The notes under the pieces were generated by a model, which had not been told where the DNA came from, searched no databases, and saw nothing but the letters and a program-made list of their open reading frames with translations. This document shows positions 46,401 to 53,576 of a DNA stretch of 64,000 nucleotides, piece by piece. A program made the translations under genes and the position numbers. The DNA comes from Colwellia sp. GTDB lineage: Bacteria; Pseudomonadota; Gammaproteobacteria; Enterobacterales; Alteromonadaceae. The DNA lies in the NCBI GenBank assembly GCA_013215385.1, contig JABSOY010000005.1, positions 248,001-312,000 on the forward strand. Reading direction: 5' to 3'. Within the stretch, counting starts at the first letter, position 1; each line of letters begins with the position of its first letter.

Positions 46401-46769
46401 AATACCTGAAAACAAACCAAAAGGTGTTGGCCTGCTGCACATACGGATCATATATTTCAGCAATGCTTGTTGTTGTTTTTTTTCTTGTTTAGCGGCAGAT
46501 TTTTTTTGCTTGGCGGTTAAAGGTTTTACGGTAGTTGGCGCTAAGTTACTAGCAGAGGAAACATCAGCTTGTTCGAGGGTTTCAATGCGTTCGAACAGGG
46601 AAGGGCTGGCCAAATACAAAGCTTCTTTCACTGTTGGTTGTGCTAACCACGCGTTTATTGCTTGAGTTGTTTGCTGTTTATTTTTCCCTAATGCCAGTAA
46701 TTGGTTTACTGGCATTCTTGGTGTTCTGATCACAAAAAAATCTTGGTGCTTAATACTACTCTTTGACAT
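43383..46769 (-). CDS. Class I lanthipeptide dehydratase LanB, full length
   Basis: 1128 residues. The N-terminal glutamylation domain shows RMCSRPTPFGLFSG (Arg109-Gly122), the family hallmark. The C-terminal part from about residue 813 is the SpaB_C elimination domain (SEWLSLKIYSGNTAVDALL, then WFFIRYGDPKWHLRLRFYG). A single polypeptide with both domains is a full-length LanB. The family uses glutamyl-tRNA to glutamylate Ser/Thr of the precursor, then removes glutamate to give dehydroalanine or dehydrobutyrine. It starts 25 nt after lanC and overlaps the adaptor gene. Length is somewhat above NisB (about 990) because of Gln/Asn/Thr-rich insertions. Confidence 0.93.
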   Translation of the reverse strand: MSKSSIKHQDFFVIRTPRMPVNQLLALGKNKQQTTQAINAWLAQPTVKEALYLASPSLFERIETLEQADVSSASNLAPTTVKPLTAKQKKSAAKQEKKQQQALLKYMIRMCSRPTPFGLFSGIRMGEIGTETQLLSNTLTDDSRTTRLDIFYLSAIKEYLLKNNVRSEQLKYYPNSSHYFVGEHCRYIEAYQSDKTRQYRLSAIESDEHFCFMLEQAKQGLSFNQLVNTFLKRFSDSSNTKPVTDPLTNTDTNNNSDYTKEERDQVEGYLQQLIDESILLADIPLPLTGDAPDKALINSLNNIAQTEMADHLSTVLHQLQQVDNKKLGAAADYRKIMAQLNKLPVKTEENKLFQTDIYRSFKECSLDEQQLNKLLKQLKLIKSLSAQRGEIFTDFISQFNQRFEGQFVQLDKLLDEESGIGFSNETGYEAPLLSGLHLRKSAAGNGQAKETSSLDHIISQTISLPENRDKSVIQLTSKELNEYISTPIDDSEFPASFAAMISLFEDESQQQDKLLIKLNGCYGPSAANLLGRFCHLNDDLKNNVVEHLNKESEHSPDVIFAEIVHMPEGRPGNVIARPHLRKYEIVFLADSSLPDQFQIPISDLYVWIEAGQIKLWSKRLEKQVIPRLSSAHNTSSRSLSAYRFLSQLQHQGASPPSFSLPDSQNSSCFVPRIMLDNLILSVKTWRIPRKALAELLNIHWSESEATNITAIDEQKWQALKTKYQLDDHLAYAFSDNVLQLNITNPVMLEILLAETKGQMQVELKEVLTSQFSTPVKSPDGQYYANELIVPFFNSGAKVHQHITDKPQDKVALKQIKRRFSPGSEWLSLKIYSGNTAVDALLFEQLLPLIEQCAPLYDKWFFIRYGDPKWHLRLRFYGEPALLWGELLPKLNQLLDPMVEHGEIHKAEVFTYEREVERYGGADSMALVESLFMTDSSLIAKTVQLEAETGEELRSRVTLLMTDTLLTAFDYAEEEKLEFITGLRAGFGREFNESSLLRKQLGAKFKPVQATTNTDFSYYHQRNIAAKDATIEVDNITRQVFALVSNWQQKSSAIINDLKQLIATESGINCSKNTLLSSLLHMHNNRMFKAYGREHELVMHDFLRRYYFSQSKIPTNNKITQVKVDEATI

Positions 46770-46793
46770 TTATCTTCCTTTATTTTTTAAGCG

Positions 46794-48014
46794 CTAAGAC
46801 ATCAATAAACAATCTGTCCAATCGGCTTGCTCACCTAAGGCAGCGAGCAGGCATAAACCTATGCCACTATAACCCATTAAAAAACTGCTATCTTCTTGAT
46901 GTTTTTTCGTTACTGATGAATACATATACAAGCCTTGCAAGCCTTTTTCTCTATATAGATCTAAGGTGTATAACAACCAATTATTGGCCGCTTGTAATAA
47001 TTTTGGTTCATCAAGTTGCTGATGTAATAATTGAAAAATCAAAGCTAAACCTGCGCTACCGTGACATAGCCCAGCATCATAAACCATGCCTTGGCTACTA
47101 TTTCTTTTAGCCGCATGCAGGCTTATTTTTCTCGCTTTATCAATATAAGAGGGTAGTTCTAAGGCTTTACCCACTCGAACTAAAGTTAAAGCGATCGTTA
47201 AGTCGCCATAACACCAACCTAAGCGAGAGCCGTTGTCATCATTACATGATGCGGCAAAACAACTAACACTTTGTGGCGCGGTTAACTCTTGTTGCAGTAA
47301 CCAATCGCAACTTTGTATTAATAAACGTTTGGTTCGTTTGAATAACGTTGGAATTTTTAAAGCGGGTAAAATAGCGGCAATAATACTCGGCACGCCATGG
47401 GCCAAGCCTAGATTATACTCAGCTGCGACAGGAGTCTCTTTATTAAAACGATAAACCGAATCGGCGGGTTGCGACCAACTTAAGGTATTCTCGGTAACTT
47501 GAGTTGCGGTATTTTCAAAGTGGCTGATAATTTTTTCAAATAAAGCAGTGGTATCAGAGGTTAACTGGCGCCGAGCAGCGTACATGGCAATGCCACCTAG
47601 CCCCAGTACCATTTCAATTTCACCTTGCCAACGATCAATTGAAAGGCTGTTCAGTAAAATGTCATCAATGTCTTCACATAACTCGCTATCATAATCTGCA
47701 CCTTGAGCTTGATTAATGAATTCTAAAAACCAACCTTGACCGCTCAAACCAGAGTTTAAGTCAGGTCGGTTGATTGCATTGGGCAGCTGTTGTTGCAAAT
47801 ACTCAAGTTTGTCGTTAAATAAACTGTCGTTAACCAGTGTTGGTTGAAATTGGCTCAATTTAAATAAAAATAGTAACTCGCCCGCTAAGCCGCTCAGCAA
47901 ACCACAAGGCTGAGTAGTTTTGCTTAAAGGGGTAATACGGGCAACAAATTGTTCAAGTATTTTATCAATAAGTTCACGGTTTTCACTGGCTAAAGTTAAG
48001 CACGATGACATCAA
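46794..48014 (-). CDS. Lanthipeptide cyclase LanC
   Basis: 406 residues of alpha-toroid repeats. Zinc ligands are Cys268 in LGWCYGD and Cys317-His318 in GLCHGSAG, with LAHGVPSI as the other conserved Gly-rich turn. The 49-residue spacing between the first and second cysteine is like that of nisin cyclase. LanC adds Cys thiols to dehydrated residues, forming lanthionine rings. It is the first gene of the minus-strand operon and is divergent from the precursor gene, 246 nt away. The C-terminus is short (TDCLLMS), ending just before lanB. Confidence 0.93.
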   Translation of the reverse strand: MMSSCLTLASENRELIDKILEQFVARITPLSKTTQPCGLLSGLAGELLFLFKLSQFQPTLVNDSLFNDKLEYLQQQLPNAINRPDLNSGLSGQGWFLEFINQAQGADYDSELCEDIDDILLNSLSIDRWQGEIEMVLGLGGIAMYAARRQLTSDTTALFEKIISHFENTATQVTENTLSWSQPADSVYRFNKETPVAAEYNLGLAHGVPSIIAAILPALKIPTLFKRTKRLLIQSCDWLLQQELTAPQSVSCFAASCNDDNGSRLGWCYGDLTIALTLVRVGKALELPSYIDKARKISLHAAKRNSSQGMVYDAGLCHGSAGLALIFQLLHQQLDEPKLLQAANNWLLYTLDLYREKGLQGLYMYSSVTKKHQEDSSFLMGYSGIGLCLLAALGEQADWTDCLLMS

Positions 48015-48260
48015 AACATCCTTATTTTTATTTTTATAGTTTTATTTTTCTAATAATACAAATCGTAAATAAAATGTAACAAAAGTACAAGCTAGTACCA
48101 TCTTAATTTAACGTAAAAAATAAAAATTAACCATTGTTTTTTATGATAAATAAAATATTGACTTTTAAATATTTACTCAGTACTTTATTGGACGTTGGTG
48201 TAAATACCACCATTAATTAACAATATTTCAACAAGTAACTTTACTAATATGGATGTAATA
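48015..48260. promoter_or_regulatory. Divergent promoter region of lanC operon and precursor gene
   Basis: 246 nt, about 80 percent A+T, with no ORF. It must hold both the lanC-B-adaptor-exporter promoter and the precursor promoter. A GGTG(N)nCACC inverted element is at about 48197-48213 (TTGGTG...CACCAT-like), a possible operator. I could not assign -35/-10 boxes firmly, and no regulator gene is intact in the cluster. Confidence 0.45.
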
Positions 48261-48509
48261 ATGAAACTTAAGTTAAATAAAAAAAAGTTAAAAAACTTAT
48301 CAAAAGATAGCAATATTTTACCAGCAGATATGACACCTCAAATAGGTGGTGGTGGCCATACATTGTGGTGCCCCCCAATGCCTAAAAATACAGCGATGTG
48401 CTCTGGCGATGGCAATTACACTCCTCCAGGTGACTGGAATGAGCCACCACTTACTGTAGTCGGGAACTGCTCACCTTCAGATTTTGGCAGCTGCGGTGTT
48501 AACTGTTAA
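48261..48509 (+). CDS. Class I lanthipeptide precursor, 82 residues
   Basis: The leader begins MKLKLNKKKLKNLSKD, like the LxLxKKxLxxL leaders of Bacteroidetes and related class I lanthipeptides, and ends in GGGG at residues 29-32, the C39 cleavage site. The 50-residue core starts HTLWCPPMPK and has Cys at core positions 5, 15, 38, 46 and 50, and eight Ser/Thr (2, 12, 16, 22, 33, 39, 41, 45). It is Pro- and Gly-rich and ends DFGSCGVNC. An ATG at 48249 would add four residues, but GGAT before 48261 and the leader pattern favour the later start. Divergent from lanC. A terminator follows about 90 nt later. Confidence 0.88.
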   Translation: MKLKLNKKKLKNLSKDSNILPADMTPQIGGGGHTLWCPPMPKNTAMCSGDGNYTPPGDWNEPPLTVVGNCSPSDFGSCGVNC

Positions 48510-48818
48510 TTAGTTTGGTAACTAGCTGAAGTTGTATGAGGTTATCTGACTTTGTGCTCATTATATATACTCTCAGCTTAAATCAGTAAATACTAATAAG
48601 GACAGTGCTAAATATTGATAAACTTAATGTTTTAGTGCTGTTTTTTTATTCTCTAAGTCAGCTCTCTCTATTTAGTGCCAAAGTTAATTCATTCATATTT
48701 ATATTCCTTTTATTAATGCTACTGTTATCTCTTTTGATAAAATTATGTCAACGGAAAGTATTTTCTTGATTCTATGCATGCTATTTAACTAAATAATGCC
48801 GACTGTTTGGAGTTAACC
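48510..48818 (+). terminator. Region after precursor gene with terminator at 48602-48647
   Basis: 309 nt without a convincing gene. ACAGTGCTAAA pairs with TTTAGTGCTGT (two G-U pairs) and is followed by seven T residues: an intrinsic terminator for the precursor mRNA. A hydrophobic ORF fragment near 48690-48770 has no ribosome site. Confidence 0.75.
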
Positions 48819-49010
48819 TTGAAAACTATCTCTTGCTTTAACTTAGCAATGCGCAAATCAAGCCGTTTGATTACACGGTTCTCCGAAGAGCGATTAAGTG
48901 CAGTAGGCCTACAGTTAGGTAGTTTTCTATCTTAAAAGCAGACCTCTAATAAAGAATTACAGAGGGTTTCGATTTTAGACCAAACAACCTTATCAAGAAA
49001 CTTGCATTAA
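48819..49010 (+). pseudogene. MarR-family regulator remnant
   Basis: One frame reads ISCFNLAMRKSSRLITRF then EERLSAVGLQLGSFLS, a stop (48933-48935), and then KELQRVSILDQTTLSRNLH and a second stop. These two pieces match the start and the winged-helix recognition part of MarR regulators (CxNLALRxASR, LxxLGLxxxQF, ELAxxLxLDQTTLxRNL). The rest of the domain is missing. A stop in the middle, the truncation and the lack of an ATG mark it as decayed. It may once have regulated the neighbouring region. Confidence 0.7.
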
Positions 49011-49170
49011 AGTCGTGGCAAAGATAGATGGCTTTGAAAATTCAGGTGTCTTTATTGTTTATCCTAAACGAGAGTACCTACCGAAACGAAGCAAAGTCTT
49101 TATCAAGTTTGTTAAAGATTACCTTGAGAAAATAGGAGGGACGCCAACGCAAACTTGGTTAAAAGAGTAA
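49006..49170 (+). pseudogene. LysR-family regulator C-terminal remnant
   Basis: 54 residues ending in a stop: KIDGFENSGVFIVYPKREYL, then KVFIKFVKDYLEKI. This is the very end of a LysR-type effector domain (FxVYPxRRYLPxxxRxFIDFL). There is no start codon or DNA-binding domain. It abuts the MarR remnant, so the two appear joined by a deletion. No role expected. Confidence 0.72.
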
Positions 49171-49199
49171 GGTAATTTGTAACCGTTAGTATGCTATAT

Positions 49200-49226
49200 A
49201 AAAAACCTCTACAGTTTGTATAGAGG
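49200..49226 (-). terminator. Intrinsic terminator of hmp
   Basis: On the minus strand CCTCTA pairs with TAGAGG around a 9-base loop, followed by a T-run. It lies 60 nt after the hmp stop. Confidence 0.8.
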
Positions 49227-49285
49227 CTTTTATATCGGGGATTTACTATTGGTAAATCTACAAAAGTTGCTGGACTCTAGCCATA

Positions 49286-50467
49286 TTATAAAGACTGATG
49301 AGGACCAAATACTTCGTAATGAATGCGAGTTTCAGTTACGCCTGAAGTCAGTAATTTATTCTTAGCAAATTGCATAAAGCCAATCGGGCCACACAAATAA
49401 AAATCGCCATCGTGTATTGGTAAAGTAAGCTTGGTGAAATCCATAACACCCTGAGAAATATGTGGCTGTGCTTGTGCTTTATTTTGATACCAAATATGCT
49501 GTTGCCAGTCATTCTTCTTGATTATTTCAGTGGTTCGCGGTGCAAAAGAATGTTGTTCGCTACTTTCACAAGCATGTAAATAATGTACATCTTCTTGATA
49601 GTTTTGCTCAGCTAACGTTTCTAACATGGCTTGCATTGGGGTAATACCGACACCGGCAGAAATTAATACCACGGGCTTTTTACGGTTAACAAAGAAAAAA
49701 TCACCTGCTGGCGCGTATAGATTAACTTCATCACCAATATTAATAACATCATGTAAGTAGTTCGACACTTTACCTGGAATACCGTTGGTTTCACGCTTAA
49801 CTGAAATACGATAAGTCTCGCCATTAGGTTGAGCTGATAATGAGTATTGACGAATTTCTTTATATTCACCATCAATAGGGGTTACTTCAATACCTAAGTA
49901 TTGACCCGGCGAATAACTAATAACACCTTGTTGGTCTACCGGAGCAAATATAAAGCTTTTTACCAGCTCAGACTCAACAATTTTATCAATAACTTTGAAC
50001 GCTCTAGCATCTCGCCAGCCGCCCGTACTCGCTGCTCGTTGCTGATAAAGTTCGGTTTCTCTATCGATAAAAATTTGCGCTAAAAATTGGTAAGCCGCTA
50101 CCCAAGCTTCTTCTACTTCAAGACTAAAGGCATCACCAGTGAGTTCACGAAGCGTTTCTATCAAATGGTGACCGACCACTTGATAATGTTCAGGTTGAAT
50201 ATTTAAACTGGTATGTTTTTGTGCAATTCGCTCTACGGCGCTTTTTAATACCGAGACATTTTCAATGTTTTTTGCATAGGCCGCTATCGCTTCAAAAAGT
50301 GCGACTTGTTGCTTGCCGTTAGCTTGATTCGACATATTGAAAATATCTTGTAACTCAGGTTCATGGGAGAACAAGCGTTGATAAAAGTATTTAGTTAAGG
50401 CAGGTCCGGCATTTTCTAGCAGTGGGATAGTGCTTTTTATTATCTGTATATGTTGTTCAGTTAACAT
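49286..50467 (-). CDS. hmp: Flavohemoprotein, nitric oxide dioxygenase
   Basis: 393 residues. The globin domain (1-140) includes IAQKHTSLNIQPEHYQVVGHHL, with the proximal heme His in that helix. The FAD domain has RQYSLSAQPNGETYRISVKRE. The NAD domain has LISAGVGITPMQAMLETL and ends YLCGPIGFMQF...HYEVFGP. Hmp oxidises nitric oxide to nitrate using O2 and NADH. It is the third gene of a minus-strand set behind a sigma-54 promoter and NorR sites, which fits nitric-oxide induction. It has its own terminator. Confidence 0.97.
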   Translation of the reverse strand: MLTEQHIQIIKSTIPLLENAGPALTKYFYQRLFSHEPELQDIFNMSNQANGKQQVALFEAIAAYAKNIENVSVLKSAVERIAQKHTSLNIQPEHYQVVGHHLIETLRELTGDAFSLEVEEAWVAAYQFLAQIFIDRETELYQQRAASTGGWRDARAFKVIDKIVESELVKSFIFAPVDQQGVISYSPGQYLGIEVTPIDGEYKEIRQYSLSAQPNGETYRISVKRETNGIPGKVSNYLHDVINIGDEVNLYAPAGDFFFVNRKKPVVLISAGVGITPMQAMLETLAEQNYQEDVHYLHACESSEQHSFAPRTTEIIKKNDWQQHIWYQNKAQAQPHISQGVMDFTKLTLPIHDGDFYLCGPIGFMQFAKNKLLTSGVTETRIHYEVFGPHQSL

Positions 50468-50593
50468 TATTATTCCTAATTTAAATTCAATTGATTCTTA
50501 TGGCTAACAAATGGCAAGACCATTTTTATTGTTATGGGTAAGTGAAATTGGGGCTTCCCCCGTTGTAAAAATGTAAAGTCATCAGCTTAATAA

Positions 50594-50770
50594 TCAGCTG
50601 CTACAACCAGCACCTATAGTTAGCGCGATGATGAAAAACGAAGTTGATAATATCAATGAACCTTTAAAGGTCGAATCAACTATAGGCTGCTGGTTTACTT
50701 GGTTCAGCCAACGAGGTGATTTTTGTTCATGTATTAAATTAATTAACTCTGAATCTTGAATCGGTAGCAT
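50594..50770 (-). CDS. Small membrane protein upstream of hmp (58 residues)
   Basis: ATG at 50770 is chosen because AAAGGGA lies upstream and it begins 1 nt after the previous stop. The longer ORF to 50827 would run inside the upstream gene. The soluble N-terminal half (MLPIQDSELINLIHEQKSPR) is followed by a membrane helix (SLILSTSFFIIALTIGAG) and ends CSS. It is tightly coupled to the 90-residue gene and lies behind the same predicted NO-responsive promoter. No family recognised. A role in nitric-oxide stress is inferred from context. Confidence 0.65.
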   Translation of the reverse strand: MLPIQDSELINLIHEQKSPRWLNQVNQQPIVDSTFKGSLILSTSFFIIALTIGAGCSS

Positions 50771-50771
50771 A

Positions 50772-51044
50772 TTAAAAGTCCCTTTTGCCAAAACCGTGCA
50801 AAGCAATACAGCGCAATACATAACCAATTTTTAATAGACCCGCAAAAATGATCGTGGCGATATGTGCAGATATTTGTACTGACATCGCGAATAGTTCATC
50901 GAAAGCAAAGTTGATAGCAATACTTGAGGTAACCACAAGAAAAGAAAATATCATCAGGTAGTTTCCTAAAATTAAACACTTTTGATAGTTCAAAGCATAC
51001 GGTGTTAGCGGTAACTGGTTAGCGATAGTAAATTGTGAATACAT
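50772..51044 (-). CDS. Small two-helix membrane protein, first gene of the hmp operon (90 residues)
   Basis: Start set at 51044 (MYSQFTIANQ) with GGAG 6 nt upstream. The longest ORF starts at 51092, but that lies in and before the sigma-54 promoter (51076-51091), so it would not be on the mRNA. Two membrane helices are predicted (about 24-44 and 53-72), with YQKCLILGNYLMIFSFLV between the soluble N-terminus and first helix. The C-terminus is basic. No family recognised. Being promoter-proximal in a NorR-type operon with hmp suggests it helps handle nitric oxide at the membrane. Confidence 0.68.
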   Translation of the reverse strand: MYSQFTIANQLPLTPYALNYQKCLILGNYLMIFSFLVVTSSIAINFAFDELFAMSVQISAHIATIIFAGLLKIGYVLRCIALHGFGKRDF

Positions 51045-51075
51045 ACTTGACTCCATATTTGCGTAGTTATGTAAT

Positions 51076-51091
51076 TGCAAAGTAAGTGCCA
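51076..51091 (-). promoter_or_regulatory. Sigma-54 (-24/-12) promoter of the hmp operon
   Basis: On the minus strand the sequence is TGGCAC-N5-TTGCA, a full match to the sigma-54 consensus. The GG and GC dinucleotides are correctly spaced. Predicted transcription start is near 51065, 20 nt before the chosen first start codon. NorR is a sigma-54 activator and is encoded next door. Confidence 0.88.
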
Positions 51092-51145
51092 AATTGTTTA
51101 TTTGTTTATAATCAATGGTATAGGTTTGATGTTGTATTTAGTGTA

Positions 51146-51181
51146 GTCTATATGACTCTTTATTTGTGTAGTCTTAATGAC
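51146..51181. promoter_or_regulatory. Two NorR-type enhancer sites (GT-N7-AC)
   Basis: GTCTATATGAC (51146-51156) and GTCTTAATGAC (51171-51181) both match the GT-N7-AC core of NorR sites, centred 25 bp apart. Both are preceded by GTGTA. They lie 55-105 bp upstream of the sigma-54 promoter and just upstream of norR, as an enhancer should. E. coli has three such sites; I see two. Confidence 0.78.
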
Positions 51182-51219
51182 ACGTTAGTGTTATTGTGTA
51201 GGTGGATAAGGAGATTAAA

Positions 51220-52800
51220 ATGAGCCAAATATCATCAAGTGCAATTATCGAATTAGCACTTAACCTAGCGGGTAGCTTAAATACCAAAGATAGATTTGAC
51301 CGACTATTAGATACCGTAAGAAAAACCATTGTTTGTGATGCCGTTGCCTTGTTGTCTTATCATGGTGATATTCTCAAACCTATCGCATTACAGGGCTTGA
51401 GCAGAGATACTTTAGGGCGACGATTTAGTGTCGCTGAGCACCCAAGATTTACCGCTTTGTGTAAATCAAAAGCGCCGATCCGTTTTGCTGCAGACTCACC
51501 ATTACCCGATCCCTATGATGGTTTATTAGTTGACCGCAGCGGAGATTTACCCGTTCATTCCTGCATGGGTTTACCCCTTTATTATGATGATAAATTACTA
51601 GGTTTGTTAACCATAGATAGCTTAACGCCATATGTTTTTGAAGATATTCCAGAGCGAACTTTAGAAGTTATTTCAGCAATGGCATCGGCAACACTTAATA
51701 CCGCTTTTTTAATTGAGCAATTAGAAAATCAGGCCGATCACTCTAAACGAGTAGTCACCGAGTTAACCGAAGAAGCATGGAAACGTGATGGCGGTGAATT
51801 GATCGGCGAAAGTCAGGTCATGCAGCAGCTTAAACAGGAAATAGCTATTGTTGCGCCGTCAGATTTTAATATTCTTGTTTATGGTGATACGGGCGTTGGT
51901 AAAGAACTGGTCGCTCGTACGCTACATCATAAGTCGTTACGAAAAAATGGCCCTATGGTTTATGTTAACTGTGCCGCTTTACCCGAAAACTTAATAGAAA
52001 GTGAACTTTTTGGCCATGTGAAGGGCGCTTTTACCGGCGCAGATAAAAACCGTGCCGGCAAATTTTCTTTGGCTAACGGTGGCACCTTGTTCTTAGATGA
52101 AATAGGGGAGCTGCCGATTGCTGCACAAAGTAAAATTTTGCGTGCCATACAAAGTAACGAAATTCAGCCTGTAGGGCAAGATAACGTTGAAGAAGTGAAT
52201 GTACGTATCGTTGCTGCCACCAATCGAGACTTAAAAGAAGAAGTTAAAGGCGGCCGCTTTCGAGCCGACTTATATCATCGACTGAGCGTTTATCCGATAC
52301 GAGTACCGCAATTACGAGAACGAGTCGGAGATGTACAATTACTCAGTGGCTACTTTGTCGAACAAACAAAACAAAAGTTAGGTATCAGTCAATTAAAAAT
52401 AACCAAAGAAGCGATTGTGCATTTAGAACAATACAGCTGGCCAGGCAATGTTCGTGAACTCGAACATGTCATTAGCCGAGCAGCATTAAAAGCAAGAGCA
52501 CGGCAAAAGCATAAAACAATTATCGCCATTGAAAGTGCTGACTGTGGATCACTGGACATGCTCGTAAATGAAAAAACAGCCCAAATAACAGAGACCACTT
52601 CGGCGAGTATAGAATTTACTGATATTAACCTAAGAGACGAAACAGATCGTTTTCAACGTCAACTCATTAGCCAAACACTCAGCCAAGAAGGAGGTAACTG
52701 GGCTGCTGCGGCAAGAAGATTAACCACTGATAGAGCCAATTTAAATCGTATTGCTAAGCGGTTAAATATTCAAGTGGTTAAATCTGTCATTGATAATTAA
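51220..52800 (+). CDS. norR: Nitric-oxide-responsive sigma-54 activator NorR
   Basis: 526 residues from the ATG at 51220 (AAGGAG 6 nt upstream). An in-frame GTG at 51202 is rejected because it lies before that site. The N-terminal GAF domain, which carries the NO-sensing non-heme iron, has SLNTKDRFDRLLDTVRKTIVC-like opening. The AAA+ domain has GDTGVGKELVART, ELFGHVKGAFTGADKNRAGKF (the GAFTGA sigma-54 contact loop) and NGGTLFLDEIGELP. The Fis-type helix-turn-helix is at the C-terminus. It should activate the divergent operon with hmp when NO is bound. Confidence 0.95.
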   Translation: MSQISSSAIIELALNLAGSLNTKDRFDRLLDTVRKTIVCDAVALLSYHGDILKPIALQGLSRDTLGRRFSVAEHPRFTALCKSKAPIRFAADSPLPDPYDGLLVDRSGDLPVHSCMGLPLYYDDKLLGLLTIDSLTPYVFEDIPERTLEVISAMASATLNTAFLIEQLENQADHSKRVVTELTEEAWKRDGGELIGESQVMQQLKQEIAIVAPSDFNILVYGDTGVGKELVARTLHHKSLRKNGPMVYVNCAALPENLIESELFGHVKGAFTGADKNRAGKFSLANGGTLFLDEIGELPIAAQSKILRAIQSNEIQPVGQDNVEEVNVRIVAATNRDLKEEVKGGRFRADLYHRLSVYPIRVPQLRERVGDVQLLSGYFVEQTKQKLGISQLKITKEAIVHLEQYSWPGNVRELEHVISRAALKARARQKHKTIIAIESADCGSLDMLVNEKTAQITETTSASIEFTDINLRDETDRFQRQLISQTLSQEGGNWAAAARRLTTDRANLNRIAKRLNIQVVKSVIDN

Positions 52801-53192
52801 TACCAGCTTTGGCTGGCGTTTATAACTTAATAATTTAAGTTTAGTGTCGCTATTGTTTTGTGTTAAATGTTCTAGGTTAATTTATTCAAATAAAGCTTTG
52901 CTTTGCCCTACAGTGTTGATTGCTGTAGTTGTTATCGAAGCTGCTATTTTTTCTGCAATATCCGACGCTGAATTTACTTAAGTCGCGAGGAAACTAAGAT
53001 CGTTGCTTCGTATTATAGATATTAGCTACAAATATATTGGCCCGTTATCTAATGTCAGACACAAAGTTGAATAGCGAAATAATTGCTGCTAACGTACTAA
53101 ACATATTATAAAAATGCAAAGCCTGAAAAGTTGTTATTGAAGTTGTCGATATTTCAACCTTAAATGCACACTAATTAAGCCGTTAGGTATTT
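52801..53192 (+). terminator. Region after norR with hairpin at 52803-52816
   Basis: CCAGC pairs with GCTGG around TTTG, followed by CGTTTATAA. This is a weak intrinsic terminator for norR. The remaining 370 nt to the PAS gene is AT-rich, with no ORF that has a ribosome site and no RNA gene visible. Confidence 0.55.
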
Positions 53193-53576
53193 ATGTTTAC
53201 TGAAAATCCTGAAGAATTCATTGATAACTCATCAATTGGTATCCACGCAGTGTCACCGGAAGGCATTATTATTTATGCTAATATGTGCGAACTTGAGGTG
53301 TTAGGCTATACAAGAAGTCAATATGTTGGTCATCACGTTTCAGAGTTTCAGATGGATGAAACTTGCTTATCTGACATGATGATGCGTTTAGGTCGTTTAG
53401 ATAAATTAAAGAATTATCCAGCAAGAGTGCAAGGAAAAGAGGGTATTAAATATATCATTTATAACTCAAGTGTTTATGAGGAAGATGGTGAATTTAAACA
53501 TACTCGTTGTTATGGGACTGAGGTTGATAAAGTTATTTATGATGTTTTATTTAAACATTTTAATTTTTCCGGATAA
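53193..53576 (+). CDS. Single PAS-domain protein
   Basis: 127 residues. A PAS fold is indicated by SSIGIHAVSPEGIIIYANMC, ELEVLGYTRSQYVGHHVSEF and YIIYNSSVYEEDGEFKHTRC, with YGTEVDK at the end. There is no output domain, membrane segment or signal peptide. Single-domain PAS proteins may bind a ligand or heme and pass the signal by contact. It lies alone between norR and the chemoreceptor. Cofactor and partner are not visible, and the ribosome site is weak. Confidence 0.72.
   Translation: MFTENPEEFIDNSSIGIHAVSPEGIIIYANMCELEVLGYTRSQYVGHHVSEFQMDETCLSDMMMRLGRLDKLKNYPARVQGKEGIKYIIYNSSVYEEDGEFKHTRCYGTEVDKVIYDVLFKHFNFSG

Noticed and set aside
48690-48775. Hydrophobic ORF fragment after the precursor terminator, considered as an immunity peptide
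   Set aside because: It lacks a start codon with a ribosome site, and the in-frame ATG gives only about 17 residues. Not enough to call a gene.
51045-51092. Longer start for the first gene of the hmp operon
   Set aside because: It overlaps a consensus sigma-54 promoter (51076-51091). GGAG is in front of the ATG at 51044.
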